This document shows positions 21,559 to 31,395 of a DNA stretch of 64,000 bases, piece after piece. The notes under the pieces are model-generated. The model worked only from the letters and a program-made list of their open reading frames with translations, made no database searches and had not been told where the DNA came from. How positions within the stretch are numbered: position 1 is the first letter of the stretch; each line of letters begins with the position of its first letter. Both the position numbers and the translations under genes were made by a program. The stretch comes from Isochrysis galbana. Taxonomy: Eukaryota > Haptophyta > Isochrysidales > Isochrysidaceae. The stretch is from the NCBI GenBank assembly GCA_018136815.1, contig CM030936.1:1066850-1130849 (forward strand), written 5' to 3'.

Positions 21559-23460
21559 ATGGAGCGCGCGCCGCCGCCCGCTCTCGCTGCCGCCGCCCTC
21601 GCCGCGATGGACGAAGGATCCAGGGACACCCCCCTGTCGCCGAAGCGACCGCGTCAAGACGACCCGCCCGACGAGGTGGGCGCAAGAGCCAGCGGGCCGC
21701 GCCCGAACATCACAGAGAACAGAGCGACCCAAGCCTGCATGCTGGCAACAGCCAGCATGCAGCACACCCACTCCACTTTCCACAGCCCCACCAGCCACTC
21801 CACAGCAGAGGGACGCTCCATCAGGGGAGGCCTCCGGGCCCGGCCCCTACACAGCCGCGAAGCCGCCCTCGTGCTCCGGCACGAGGGGCCGGCCCGGCAC
21901 CATCATGGACAAAGCCCCCATGGGGAATTGTCACAACATTGCGAAACAACAACAGGGAGAGAACAAGACTGGACCCCTGGAAGGGGAGGCAAACACACCG
22001 AAGGAGACGACGAGGGAGAGGCCTCCGCCATCAACACGAGCCGACGAGACAACAACCGCGCCGCGTGCGCACGTGGGCCAAACAGGACAGAGAGCCAAGC
22101 GGCTCAACAAAGACCAACAGACAGACACCACACCCAAACAACATTGGGAGGAGGTGCCAATGAGAGGACCGCATCAAGCCCGCAGGGCCCCGACGAGACA
22201 CGGCTGCTCATAGGACTAACCACCCTCTCCACCTCGGCTACCCAGGTGGCTCTACTCGACGAAGACCTTGAACCTGAAGCTGAAGCCGAAGCTGAGTTCG
22301 AAGCATCCCAAAAAATCACCATCTCCTTTACACCATACGAGAAGGGATACAAGATCAAGGACGAAGAGGCCCTTAGCGCCATCGTCGCGCATCTCAACAA
22401 GCTGGAGGGAGTGGACCTCGAGCCCGACTTCCTATCCAAGAGCGCCTCTGGCCCATGGGAGATCCTCGTCACAGCGGACTGCGCCAACCAATTTCGCGAG
22501 ATGTACAAGGATGTGGCGGACTTCCGCAAAGTAGGCATCCCGTGCCCGATCGGGGTCAAATACCAAACCCTCGACGAGAAGTTCAAAGAGCTCCCCCGTG
22601 CGTCCAACAAAGCGCTGGCCAGCGCCTTCAGAGACGCTGCGGCGCACCTAGTGGTGCGCAACTACAAATTCAAGATGAAAAACTACATCAACATCAGCTC
22701 GCTCGCAAAGGCGGTTGACAGTCAAGGGTTCTACTTCCTCCAAGGCAACCAAGAGCGCACCAAAATCCTCACCAAAGAAGGGGTCCTCGTGACCCAAGGC
22801 AAGAAGGAGGTATACCACCTGTACGTGACCCCGAAACAGGGCTCGTTCGCCTCGTTCGACTTCCCACGTAAGCTCTTACTCAACATCAACGGGGCCCCCT
22901 ACCCCGTTGAATACGCCGTTCGCAACTGCCGCGAGCTCGGAGGCGACATCAAGAACCTCAGCATCCACGCCGGACCCAAGGGCTGCAAAGGCTACGTCAA
23001 AGCGTACGCACAAGCGTTCCATCCCCCCCTTCGCACCTGTGTCTGCGAAGAAGAGAAAGCCGCGCGCCTTGAGCGCGAGGAACGTAAGCGCACGGCCCCG
23101 CCTAAGATGACCATCCAAGAGGCCATGAACCCTAACACCCCGGAACTGTGCAAGCGCTTTCCGAATGGGAAGTGCCCCATGAACATCATGGGCAAAGCAT
23201 GCAACCGCTCGCACGAGTACCCGGGAGCATGGAAAGACGGCAAATGCACGATCGTCTGCGCGTTTCCACGCGCGAGCGCCGGACATAACCAACATATTAT
23301 GTGCGCTGAACAAAATCGCAAGGTTCTCACCTGCGGCGGAGAAAAGCAGAGAAGACCATATAGTCGACAATCTATTCATCTACCCGAAAGGGGACGCCCC
23401 AAAGGCGATATACACACTATATCTATTAGCGTGGAGATATATAATCACAGACTTCTATAG
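21559..23460 (+). CDS. LINE ORF1-like protein with CCCH zinc finger (tail from a deletion junction)
   Basis: 633-codon frame. The first ~230 residues are low complexity (start MERAPPPALAAAALAAMDEG). From about residue 255 a well-formed globular region follows (ITISFTPYEKGYKIKDEEAL, FRKVGIPCPIGVKYQTLDEK, YHLYVTPKQGSFASFDFPRK). Near residue 530 is CKRFPNGKCPMNIMGKACNR followed by SHEY, a C-X7-C-X8-C-X3-H type finger. A nucleic-acid-binding ORF1 that packages the element RNA is likely. The last ~40 codons, from about 23340, read out of frame through ORF2 sequence and are an accident of the deletion. Classification as LINE ORF1 rests on position in an element with LINE-like ends. Confidence 0.65.
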   Translation: MERAPPPALAAAALAAMDEGSRDTPLSPKRPRQDDPPDEVGARASGPRPNITENRATQACMLATASMQHTHSTFHSPTSHSTAEGRSIRGGLRARPLHSREAALVLRHEGPARHHHGQSPHGELSQHCETTTGREQDWTPGRGGKHTEGDDEGEASAINTSRRDNNRAACARGPNRTESQAAQQRPTDRHHTQTTLGGGANERTASSPQGPDETRLLIGLTTLSTSATQVALLDEDLEPEAEAEAEFEASQKITISFTPYEKGYKIKDEEALSAIVAHLNKLEGVDLEPDFLSKSASGPWEILVTADCANQFREMYKDVADFRKVGIPCPIGVKYQTLDEKFKELPRASNKALASAFRDAAAHLVVRNYKFKMKNYINISSLAKAVDSQGFYFLQGNQERTKILTKEGVLVTQGKKEVYHLYVTPKQGSFASFDFPRKLLLNINGAPYPVEYAVRNCRELGGDIKNLSIHAGPKGCKGYVKAYAQAFHPPLRTCVCEEEKAARLEREERKRTAPPKMTIQEAMNPNTPELCKRFPNGKCPMNIMGKACNRSHEYPGAWKDGKCTIVCAFPRASAGHNQHIMCAEQNRKVLTCGGEKQRRPYSRQSIHLPERGRPKGDIHTISISVEIYNHRLL

Positions 23461-23761
23461 AATTCATTATGATGGCATAAAATTCTCGGAAGAATCGATA
23501 TTGATAAGAACGATAGAGAGATACACCACACTGAACAAAGCACTGATCTTCGCAAACGGAACCGACTCGACAAGAACCGCCCAAGCGGGCATGGGTAGGC
23601 AACCTAAAAAAGGAATAGGCATAAGCGACTTGAGACCCGTTTTTATGTTGAACGACGAGGGTGGGCTCAAACCCAGCGAGGAGCTAGTGGAGCTAGCCAC
23701 CAAGCTAGGGATAGCACACGCCGTCGAGGAGAACAAGGAGCAACGAAACGAAGGCGAATAA
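23342..23761 (+). pseudogene. LINE ORF2 C-terminal fragment
   Basis: Frame different from ORF1, 139 codons, reading YTLYLLAWRYIITDFYRIHY, then LIRTIERYTTLNKAL and LVELATKLGIAHAVEENKEQ before the stop. A second copy at 27640-28185 (minus) has AWRYIIRDFYRVEYES in the same place, downstream of a CCHC knuckle. This identifies the piece as the far end of ORF2. Confidence 0.65.
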
Positions 23762-24081
23762 GCCAGGGGCACTGAGGACCCGGGAATCACTAGGGATGGC
23801 AAGAACCTGACGTAAGCCTGACGACCAACGCGAACCCGGGAGGGCACGCAGGACACGAAGACGACAATAGGCCTGCCCAGCCCCCACACTCCGAACCAGG
23901 CCTTAGGTAGGGCACCAGAGCCGGACCCCGGAAACCGAAGACCAAGGAATGAAGGGGGGCAGGGGAAGAGGTGGAGGCGAGGGAATTTAAGGGCGGTGCA
24001 AGTAGAGAGGAGATATCCAGGCAACAGTAGGTGTGTAGCCCAGAATCTTCAGATGTTTTTTTTTCGTCAACAAAGAAGAAC

Positions 24082-24250
24082 GGCCCTTAGCAGCTCGCGC
24101 CGTGAGCGGTCCTCGAGAAATAAATGAATGCGACTCGAGTAGCCTGCGGCCAGCTGGGATACTCTCCTTGACCTTGAGCCACTCCCTTCTGATCGGAGTC
24201 GTCGCCTCCCTCCTGTCGCCAGCCGCCCCTCACCCGTTTGCTAACGGGGC
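24082..24250 (+). repeat. right inverted arm, part 2
   Basis: GGCCCTTAGCAGCTCGCGCC, CTCGAGAAATAA, CTCCCTCCTGTCGCCAGCCG and CCCGTTTGCTAACGGGG match the outer half of the left arm in reverse. Both arms end at a short CCCGTTTGC palindrome. Confidence 0.75.
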
Positions 24251-24330
24251 CCCCTTCTCACTGCACTCTATCACACCACAGACACCACACACCACCGAAG
24301 TAGCAAAACCGGGCGAGGAGAAACTCTATC

Positions 24331-24548
24331 ACACCCCGCCAAATGGGAAAGCGGGCTGAAAGGCCCGAAACATTTGGAGTACCCGCTAGCGGACGAATAC
24401 ACACTCAACGAGAAGACACAACTAGACCAAATCAACATGTCCGACATAACGCGAGAACTTATAAACAACGGCCCCTGCGCCAAGCCCCAGCGAGCTTGCG
24501 AAGCGTGGGCCCTGTTGACAGCGGTTGCGCAAAAGCACAAATTTTGAT
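24331..24548 (+). pseudogene. possible transposon ORF remnant
   Basis: One frame reads HPAKWESGLKGPKHLEYPLA, DEYTLNEKTQLDQINMSDIT, RELINNGPCAKPQRACEAWA before a stop near 24548. Composition looks coding but the family is not recognised. It directly follows the inverted arm, so it may be part of that element. Confidence 0.3.
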
Positions 24549-25449
24549 GACTGTTGCATCGCGAAGAGCGATGGGTACTACATTGGGCCATGGCTCTCTA
24601 CTACATTGGGCCATGACTCTCTCTGAGGCGGAGCGGTCGAGGTGAAGGCTAGCGCAAGTCTCTCGTCGACACAAGGCTATCGCGCTGATTCGTGCGCTAA
24701 GAGCATGGCTTCTTCGATGAGGTGGCCAATTGCAATGCATAGTAGATACGCGCGCAAACAGACACTACAGTGTGCGATGGGGGATATTCCCTCATATCCT
24801 ATCACAACCGAAGCACAAAGTGAATCACAACGAAATGGCTGCCCAGTTCTTGCTATAAAGACCATTCGCAGCGATGCTTTTCCAGTGGCGTCCTTCATGA
24901 GGGCCTTTTGGCAAGTGGTTTGTCGTTTGCATCCTGAATTTGTTGCGCACCGAGCTACACGAGCGGAGCGCGTGGTGCACGTACTTATGTACGTACTTAT
25001 TGGGTGAAACAGTCGACACTTAGACACTGAGGCCTGGGGTCAAGCGTCGAACTCCGGGCAAAGCTCCGAACTGCCGATTTGTTCCAGCCTTAGAGGCGCC
25101 ACTCACCCCCAATTGCCGCTGGCGTGCTGTGGCGATTGCTTGCGGAGCCCTCGCCCAATGACACGGCTGCCGGCCATTCATGGGTGTCCGCCTGAGTAGC
25201 TTCCTCGTAACCTGTGGCTCGCGTGCACCTAATTGCCGTACTGGAAGCTGTAGGGTGGCAAAAACCCACAAACACGCCAAGCGAAGCCAAATGTGGGGAG
25301 CTACTGATGATCGATCAGAGTCCGCGCTGAGGAATTCCACTTGTAGTCGCACATTATGGAACGGCCATGGGCCCTTCAAAAATTTACAAAACACGAGGCC
25401 TCGAATGGCTTTCGACTTACAGGGCTCATGGGTGAGCAAAACCAGCCCA
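24549..25449. other. intergenic, no gene seen
   Basis: Contains a short direct duplication of CTACTACATTGGGCCATG (near 24565 and 24600). Frames here lack recognisable motifs. Confidence 0.4.
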
Positions 25450-26010
25450 TCAATTAAGGCTCTGACCTCCATTCCTCCCCCAGTCGGCAGGAAACACAAG
25501 CGGCTCTCCGGAAAGGCCGAGCCAATCATCGTAGCCTGCCCACTCCCTTCGATAAAAGAGATGAGGCCGCGAAGGCACGCGCAGTCGCATCAGCAATTCG
25601 TGCTGCTCGCGCGAGAAGGCCCACCACATTTCTTGCGTCAATGGGCGGACATCATCCGGTAGATCGGCAATCACCTCCTTGGCCTCGCTGAATGAGAGAG
25701 GTACTCCCAAATAGTCTTCCCAACCCTGCCATTCCCGAAATTGCACGTCAGGATGAAGCGGCATGTGCCAAAGCGGCCCGCCAATCTTGCGACCGCCTGC
25801 ATACCACCAACGGCGGAACTCGGAATCTGAGCGGAATCCTTGCCGTTGGACTACCCGCCGTGCATCCTCAAACGGCAGGAGGCGGCGTGAGGAGCGGCGA
25901 GTACCGCTTAAAGTCATGAGCGGCGCAGCGTGTCTCAACGGCCTTAAATGTTGCAGTACAGCCTCAGCGGAGGTGGCGAACACGACCAGAGCAAGGACTG
26001 AGAGTGGCAT
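25450..26010 (-). CDS. integrase-repeat-like protein with signal/plastid-type leader
   Basis: Start chosen at 26010 (minus) because MPLSVLALVVFATSA is a clean signal peptide, followed by EAVLQHLRPLRHAAPLMTLS, a Ser/Arg-rich transit-like stretch as in bipartite plastid leaders. The mature part has two related units: FEDARRVVQRQGFRSDSEFR with LHPDVQFREWQGWEDYLGVP, and PSRPHLFYRREWAGYDDWLG. This Y..W.G..D.LG pattern occurs as short repeats in algal and marine bacterial proteins annotated as phage-integrase-repeat proteins; function unknown. The longer frame upstream (to 26316) crosses low-complexity sequence and is probably 5' UTR. 186 residues; the last ~15 may be changed by an unrecognised intron. 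Confidence 0.6.
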   Translation of the reverse strand: MPLSVLALVVFATSAEAVLQHLRPLRHAAPLMTLSGTRRSSRRLLPFEDARRVVQRQGFRSDSEFRRWWYAGGRKIGGPLWHMPLHPDVQFREWQGWEDYLGVPLSFSEAKEVIADLPDDVRPLTQEMWWAFSREQHELLMRLRVPSRPHLFYRREWAGYDDWLGLSGEPLVFPADWGRNGGQSLN

Positions 26011-26354
26011 CCGAATGGTCTGCCGTGTTGCGCAGCCTCTGTGCATGGGTGGCTGGCTGGTTCGAGGTCTCATTCGCGCTCCACCTGTCTGTCTTCTGGT
26101 CTCCGACTCGTTCCAGGGCACTCGCACTGCGCCTGCCCTCTCGCGCTCCTTCTTCTCCCCCCTTTCCTCTCCCTCGTTGCCAAGCGGATCGTTGCGTGTG
26201 GAAAGGCCGGAGCGGGGAGAGGAGAGAGAAAGAGGGCAGGGGTGGGAAGGGGGAGGGGGACAAGAAGTGGAGTTGGCGCGCACGGTATTGTTTTGTAGTA
26301 ATGTAGTAATAGGCATTAAGCATAAACCCTAGTACGTGCTTATCACTGGAATTT

Positions 26355-26677
26355 ATGGCATCGGGAGTCGGCTTAGACGGGCCAGAGGCTGACATATTTG
26401 CTGCTGGGCCCCATGCACACAGGCAGGATAGAACGCCCTATGCACCATATGAGCTATGCACGAGGTTATCAGAGGATTTCAGAGTGACAAAGTTGGCGAA
26501 ATCACGAAATTGGTCAAAACGTGCAGAAAACCCTCAACTATTCGGTAACGCACCGGTGACAACAAAAGAAGCACGGGATGTGGTAGTAAGCGCCACCCCC
26601 GTCGCGACAGGAAAGGCACTTGAATTGGGGGCGTGTGGGCTTCTCTATGGCGCACTGGGAATACCTACAGACACCTT
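26355..26677 (+). other. unassigned open frame
   Basis: The frame from 26355 includes SEDFRVTKLAKSRNWSKRAE and ARDVVVSATPVATGKALELG, which look protein-like, but I recognise no family. It overlaps the next entry on the other strand in its second half. Confidence 0.2.
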
Positions 26678-27013
26678 TCAGACTGGACACGCGCACTGCC
26701 TTCTTTGGAGGACCACGCGACCACGCGTACCGCCTTGCCGGTTGAGCTCCTTCAGCTCGAGGGCAACTTTGCCCATGTCCACTAATTCGTGCTCGGCGCG
26801 CCGCTGAACGTGTTTGGAGGCGGGGCTCAGATAGTCGTCAGAGTTTATCATCCCTGCCCCTGCCTTCATGATGCACAATCCAGCCGGCTTCCGCTTGCGT
26901 AGGGGAGGCGTGGCGTCGAGAATGCGCGACGCCCACTGCAAGCAGAACTCCACCTGTGTGTGCACGGGATGCATGGTCATGGAGCACTGTGTGCAGGCCT
27001 GGAGTTCGGGCAT
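26678..27013 (-). CDS. hypothetical protein or exon
   Basis: 111-codon minus frame with YLSPASKHVQRRAEHELVDM followed by GKVALELKELNRQ, a helical charged stretch, and a Cys-containing start (ACTQCSMTMH). Not recognised. It could be an isolated exon. Confidence 0.25.
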   Translation of the reverse strand: MPELQACTQCSMTMHPVHTQVEFCLQWASRILDATPPLRKRKPAGLCIMKAGAGMINSDDYLSPASKHVQRRAEHELVDMGKVALELKELNRQGGTRGRVVLQRRQCACPV

Positions 27014-27068
27014 GTGCGGCGTGCAGCGTACGTGGCGACTTGCTTACAGACAGCGCAGCGGAGGCTGA

Positions 27069-27283
27069 TGAAAGCGCTTGCAAACGCCATCTCCGAGGGG
27101 GGCTTGATCAAGGTTGAACATCTCTACTTGCACGGGAACAACATCAGCGATGAGGGTATCGAAGTATTTTCCAAGAGCATGGGGGCATTAAATAACCTTG
27201 AAGATCTCACCATCTACAAGAACCAAATTGGGGAAGAGGGGATGAAGGCACTCGCTCTGACCCTGTCCACGGGGGGGCACTGA
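27069..27283 (+). pseudogene. leucine-rich-repeat (RNase-inhibitor type) fragment
   Basis: LMKALANAISEGGLIKVEHL-YLHGNNISDEGIEVFSKSMG-LNNLEDLTIYKNQIGEEGMK then a stop. These are about two and a half LRR units with the LxxNxIGDEG signature, probably a remnant or last exon. No upstream exon recognised. Confidence 0.55.
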
Positions 27284-27339
27284 GATCCACTTTCGTACGT
27301 AGCCACGCTCCTTCCCTTCTCACTCCCCACTACCCGCCT

Positions 27340-27639
27340 TGCGGCACCTCCCCTTGTGCTCTACTTAGGGGCTCAGGTTGTTGGGGGGACTTGGGTTGGA
27401 CCGGGTGCACTTGTCCCTTGTCCCCAGCGAGTGTTCTCGCCTTTCTCCTGTGTCACTGGGTGGCCTGTTTATTTTTCGTGTCGTTCGGGCGTTGTGTCGT
27501 CTTTGAAGCTCTTTATTATTGCGCGGTGTTTTAGCGCCTTCAAGTTGGGCTCGGGGCGGGTTGTAGGTGAGTCTTAGGCCAGCCGCTCGGCTAGGCGGCT
27601 AGGCCAAGCGCTTCCGCCACTTGGCTTAGGGTATCGCTC
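27340..27639 (-). mobile_element. probable 3' UTR of the LINE copy at 27640-28185
   Basis: T/G-rich on the plus strand (A/C-rich in sense), no ORF, continuous with the ORF2 fragment. Lacks the TTCAGATG-T-run end of other copies, so the end is not defined. Confidence 0.35.
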
Positions 27640-28185
27640 ATTCTCAATCTACCCTTTCGGTCCTCCGTGAATATTGGTGTACTAAGTTCTCGCGGGGTTT
27701 TGATTTTGGGTTTTCTTCCCTGGGCGGCCTTGCCGGTTCTCGCCGAGTTGTAGAGGCTCGGCGAAGCGCGGCGCGCGGCCTCTCACCAGGGTAGAGAATC
27801 TTATGAGCGTGGCTTCTAATGCTGGTATGTGTATGTAGTGAAATTCGTATGACTCGTATTCTACTCTGTAGAAGTCTCTGATGATGTATCTCCATGCTAT
27901 TACGTATAGATAGGGATTTTAGACTCGTCGGGGGTAGCCGCGCTAGGATATGCGAAGAGTTTGTCCTTGGCTTTTTGCGTGCGCGACCTTTTGGGGCAGG
28001 GCGTGTAGTTGGTTATGGCGTCTATTGTTTCACTTATTTCCTTCGTCGCTGGGCACCACGCTAGGTGGCACGAGTCTTCGCGGTGGCACCGGCATAATCT
28101 GCACTTGCTCGTCTGGCTGTCCGCAAATCTATTTCTGGTTCCGATTCTCCTGTGAGTTATGTGTGCGGTGATTCCTCCCCCATAG
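27640..28185 (-). pseudogene. LINE ORF2 C-terminus with CCHC knuckle
   Basis: Minus strand: ITAHITHRRIGTRNRFADSQ, then CRLCRCHREDSCHLAWC (C-X2-C-X7-H-X4-C), then KIPIYT, a TAA TAG interruption, and AWRYIIRDFYRVEYES. The last part matches the ORF2 fragment at 23342-23761 (WRYIITDFYRIHY). The stops show it is dead. The upstream limit is a junction with the SINE-like 5' block at about 28186. Confidence 0.65.
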
Positions 28186-28265
28186 CAGTTAGTGGAGGGG
28201 TACGGAGGCAGAGGGGGGGGGCTCATGCCCCCCCATGGGTGAGCCAAGTATAAGATTGGTTGCCC
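28186..28265 (-). repeat. SINE-like family 5' end fragment (copy 4)
   Basis: Minus strand: AACCAATCTTATACTTGGCT, CACCCATGGGGGGGCATGAG and CCCCCCC. The loop is ATGA instead of ACGA and the C-run pairs with the G-run. The similarity stops after ~80 bp. Confidence 0.55.
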
Positions 28266-28645
28266 CCAATCAATCAAGTAAATGCCCGAGGTGGAGGTGG
28301 CGAAAGAGGCAGAAATTTACTACTACTGCTGCTGCTGTTGTGCTGCTGCTACTACTACTGCTGTACACACACTCGAAGCTAGCAACGAGGGTGTCAGCAT
28401 CATGCTCAGCAGCTTGGCACAGCACCAACAAGGAAGTCGACGCCAAGAGCGACCACATCAACGTAGCAGTAAGAGCCAGCGAGGGCGGGCATGGCGGATG
28501 GTGACAGCTCAACCGCGGCAGAGCCAACACGCCGGACAACATTTGTGAGTTGTGGGAAATGACCTCGATGAGTTTCTAATCCTTCGAGATGCCGAGAATC
28601 TATCCGCGGTAAGAGGCATCGCTGGCATTAGACATAAACGTCGTA
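28266..28645. other. trinucleotide-repeat stretch, no gene seen
   Basis: Holds a CTG/CTA repeat (28320-28360). A short frame around 28490 (GDSSTAAEPTRRTTF) is too small to judge. Confidence 0.4.
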
Positions 28646-30058
28646 TCACGTCGACACCGACCAACCCTGCGGCACATTTGGTCCGGTCTGATCACCCCTG
28701 CTGCTCTCGGCGTGTGCCTTAAGGATCGCAGCGGTCACCCGGGTGCACAATCGTGCGCATGCGATGGCCTTGCCGTTGGGGGGAGGCTCGACGGCAGCGC
28801 CTAGTTCGCGCAACCAAAGTAAACAAACCTGCACGTCGCCCCCAAACCCGAGAAGGATAGAGGCGCGGGACAGTGGCAACGTTGGAATGAAGGCCGAGCA
28901 AACGGTGCGCAGTGCACGCAGCCGTAATTTTGGCAGCAACGGCTGGATTAGGCGGGCGCCGAGGTGGTGCACGCCCGAGCTACACTCTTGAAAGAATTGC
29001 CCCAGTTCGCCCCGTTGAAGGTGCACAGCCATGTGCAACGCCTGGGCGACGGGTGGCTCACGGAAACTGTCCGATCTCATCTCGTAGGCGATGGAGCGCA
29101 GTTCTTGCGCAGTGGCGTGTGTGCGCACAGCCATGCAGTGCAGGAGTCGGTATGCCAGAAATTCGGCAGTATTTGCCGAAAGGCCGGCAGCGTGCAGCGG
29201 GATGAGCTGAGCCTGGCACTGAGCGAATTCGTCAAGGTCCGACGTCAGCAAAGCGAGCCGTGCGTGATATTCGTAAACAGCGACGGCAAAGCGTGCTCGA
29301 GGACCCGCGCCTGCCAAGTGTTGCACTGTCAGATCTTGCCGGATTGATTTGAGCTGTTCGCAGGCGTACGAGTAATCATGCTGCTCGTCCCACCTGCTTT
29401 GGACCAAGCGAAAGGCGTCCGCAAGGACAGGGAGAGGCCGAACTTCCTCGGCCCGTGGAAGGGCAGTCAACCGCAAGTAATTCTTCTCGAGCGCCATCGA
29501 CTGCCCACTCAACCCTGGACCTAGCACTGTAGGAGCCGGCGCGGGGACCTTCAAGCAGTGTTCGGCATCTGGAATGGAGAAGCGGAGCTCGCGCAGCGCG
29601 CGTGCGCGCAGCTCATTATCGGTCACGCTCATTGGTATGATCGATGGAGCTCTGGGAATACGTTGCAATGACCACGTGCGCACCCCGCCCACCTCGGCGG
29701 AGGGCGGTGCCAATGTCAAGCTGGTTGGGAGCTTCCGTTCGGCGGCTTTGGGGAGCGCCAGTGCGGTTGCCACATCGGCGCCCGTGTCATCACTGCTGCT
29801 GTCGCTGCTGCTGCCGGACTCTGATGCTCGCCTCGCCCGCTTCACTGCGCGCTTTGGCTCCTTCAACTGCTTGTGTTCCTTCCTCTCCTTCTCCCTCTTC
29901 TCCCTCTTCTCCCTCTTCTCCCTCTTCTCCTTCTTCTCCTTCTTCGCCCTCTTCTCCCTCTTCGCCCTCTTCTTCTCCTCTTCCGTTATCTTCTCCCTCT
30001 TTCCCTTCCTCTTCTCCTCTTCCGACCTATTCTTCTCCGTCGTCTCCTTTATCTCCAT
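28646..30058 (-). CDS. SAC3/GANP family protein (LENG8/THP3 type)
   Basis: Single 470-codon minus frame from ATG 30058. The N-terminal ~90 residues are Lys/Glu-rich, nuclear in character. The Sac3/GANP-like domain follows: LEKNYLRLTALPRAEEVRPL, LVQSRWDEQHDYSYACEQLK, SIRQDLTVQHL, AVYEYHARLALLTSDLDEFA, QCQAQL. This is the LENG8/THP3 signature (LEKxYLRLT, SIRQDLTVQ, YExHARxAL, FxQCQxQL). Homologues act with CSN12/PCID2-like partners in mRNA export and transcription-coupled splicing in the nucleus. The gene appears complete and intronless. The poly-K/E start could be extended by an upstream exon. Confidence 0.85.
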   Translation of the reverse strand: MEIKETTEKNRSEEEKRKGKREKITEEEKKRAKREKRAKKEKKEKREKREKREKREKERKEHKQLKEPKRAVKRARRASESGSSSDSSSDDTGADVATALALPKAAERKLPTSLTLAPPSAEVGGVRTWSLQRIPRAPSIIPMSVTDNELRARALRELRFSIPDAEHCLKVPAPAPTVLGPGLSGQSMALEKNYLRLTALPRAEEVRPLPVLADAFRLVQSRWDEQHDYSYACEQLKSIRQDLTVQHLAGAGPRARFAVAVYEYHARLALLTSDLDEFAQCQAQLIPLHAAGLSANTAEFLAYRLLHCMAVRTHATAQELRSIAYEMRSDSFREPPVAQALHMAVHLQRGELGQFFQECSSGVHHLGARLIQPLLPKLRLRALRTVCSAFIPTLPLSRASILLGFGGDVQVCLLWLRELGAAVEPPPNGKAIACARLCTRVTAAILKAHAESSRGDQTGPNVPQGWSVST

Positions 30059-30854
30059 CGCTTCCTTTTGGTCAGAATTTAAAGGTCACGTGAGGCACAT
30101 CCGCAGTCGTCTAATCAGCACAACAGCATCAGCGGGCCTCGGCCGTAGGTGGGTGGGTGGGCGTGGAGTGGGGGTGGGGGCGGCAGTGGGTGGAGCTCTG
30201 CGCGTGCGGTCGCCCACAGGTTTCGAGGGGCACCGGGCGAGACCGGAGAGAGTGAGGGCGCGCCGATCGACGGACGGCCCACAGCACGGCCGCCTGGAGC
30301 CTGGAGTAGCAACACCGCAAAAATCTATTAGTAAAAGGTGCCTGTTTAGCCCATCTTGGGCCCGGTAGCTGTGAATAGAGAATAGAGCAATGTAGATCAG
30401 AGTCAGAGAAACCATTGAAGGCTAGCCAGCGCGACAAGACAATGACGGTGCGACGATGACGATGACGTCACCCCTCGGGAATAGTGACCCCTACAAAACA
30501 ACTCAGGTTAAACACTCCCTCACAGCGACATAGACATAGCTGAACAAGCTGCAAGCTGCAAGTTGCTTAGACTAAGACTAAGACTAGACTTAGACTTAGC
30601 CCGGTGACTCACTCATTTTTAACCACTATTTCCCACCTCCCCTGGGTGTCCAAGGATTCCGCAGGGTCCCCCCCACCTGCCCCGCCAGCCGCCAGCCGCA
30701 TCCCCCCTCCGAACAACCCCCTCCCGCCCCACGAAAGGCAATGGCGTCAGTGAGTGACCCCGTGAGCCACCCCCCTCTCGTGCCGCGCGCGCGCGCGCGC
30801 GACGCTCTATTTTGGGAGATTGAGGCGGGCGCTCACGGGAGGGAATCAGAGCGG
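30059..30854. other. intergenic, promoter side of the LENG8-like gene
   Basis: No gene recognised. Contains a short CTAAGACTAAGACT repeat (30570-30600) and a GC-dinucleotide run (30785-30800). Confidence 0.4.
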
Positions 30855-31100
30855 TGAATGTAAAAAAAAACATCTGAAGATTCAGGGCTACTACACCTAC
30901 TATCGTCCGGTTTCTTTCTCCTACTATCCGACAACGCCCCTGTTCCTTCTTCTCCACCCCCTAACCTTCCCCCCTTCGTTCCTTTGTCTTCGGTTTCCGG
31001 GGTGCGGCCCAGGTGCACTACCTTGGGCCCGGTTCGGGAGTTGGGTTCCGGGCGGGCCTTTTGAGTATTGCGTCTTGGCCTCTCTTTTTCTGGCAGGCAG
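30855..31100 (-). mobile_element. LINE 3' end fragment
   Basis: Minus strand reads GGTGTAGTAGCCCTGAATCT followed by TCAGATG and a T-run. This is the same terminus as the LINE at 24063 (GGTGTGTAGCCCAGAATCTT, CAGATG, T9). The sense-strand T tract is conserved. The other end is lost in the scaffold gap. Confidence 0.65.
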
Positions 31101-31200
31101 NNNNNNNNNNNNNNNNNNNNNNNNNNNNNNNNNNNNNNNNNNNNNNNNNNNNNNNNNNNNNNNNNNNNNNNNNNNNNNNNNNNNNNNNNNNNNNNNNNNN
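31101..31200. other. scaffold gap (100 N)
   Basis: A second 100-N gap, bordered by retroelement sequence on both sides. The true size is probably unknown. Confidence 0.95.
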
Positions 31201-31395
31201 GTGGAGAGTGTTGACATGAGTGTAGTGTCATCTTGTCGGTCCATCGGCCTCTAGCCGTCTGTCGTCTGTCGTTCTTCGTTTGTCGCTCTCGTTCTCGTCC
31301 TCGTTCCCGTTCTCGTCCCTCGTTCTCAACACTACCTCAATACCAAACCTCACCAATCTCTCAGCCCTAGCCTATCCATCCCGATCCGCCCAGCC

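Larger units (their letters stand above)
21535..24063 (+). mobile_element. LINE insertion, internally deleted, 2529 bp, 18-bp target duplication
   Basis: The 18-mer TCGTCAACAAAGAAGAAC flanks both ends (21517-21534 and 24064-24081). Order: hairpin, ORF1 (start 21559), an abrupt switch near 23340 to a frame matching the C-terminus of ORF2 (23342-23761), 3' UTR, and CTTCAGATG followed by nine T. Endonuclease and most of the reverse transcriptase are absent, so it cannot move by itself. The clean target duplication shows it inserted in this deleted form or was deleted later without harming the ends. Confidence 0.85.

Noticed and set aside
27950..28171. Plus-strand Cys-rich 73-codon frame
   Set aside because: It is antisense to the LINE ORF2 zinc-knuckle region.
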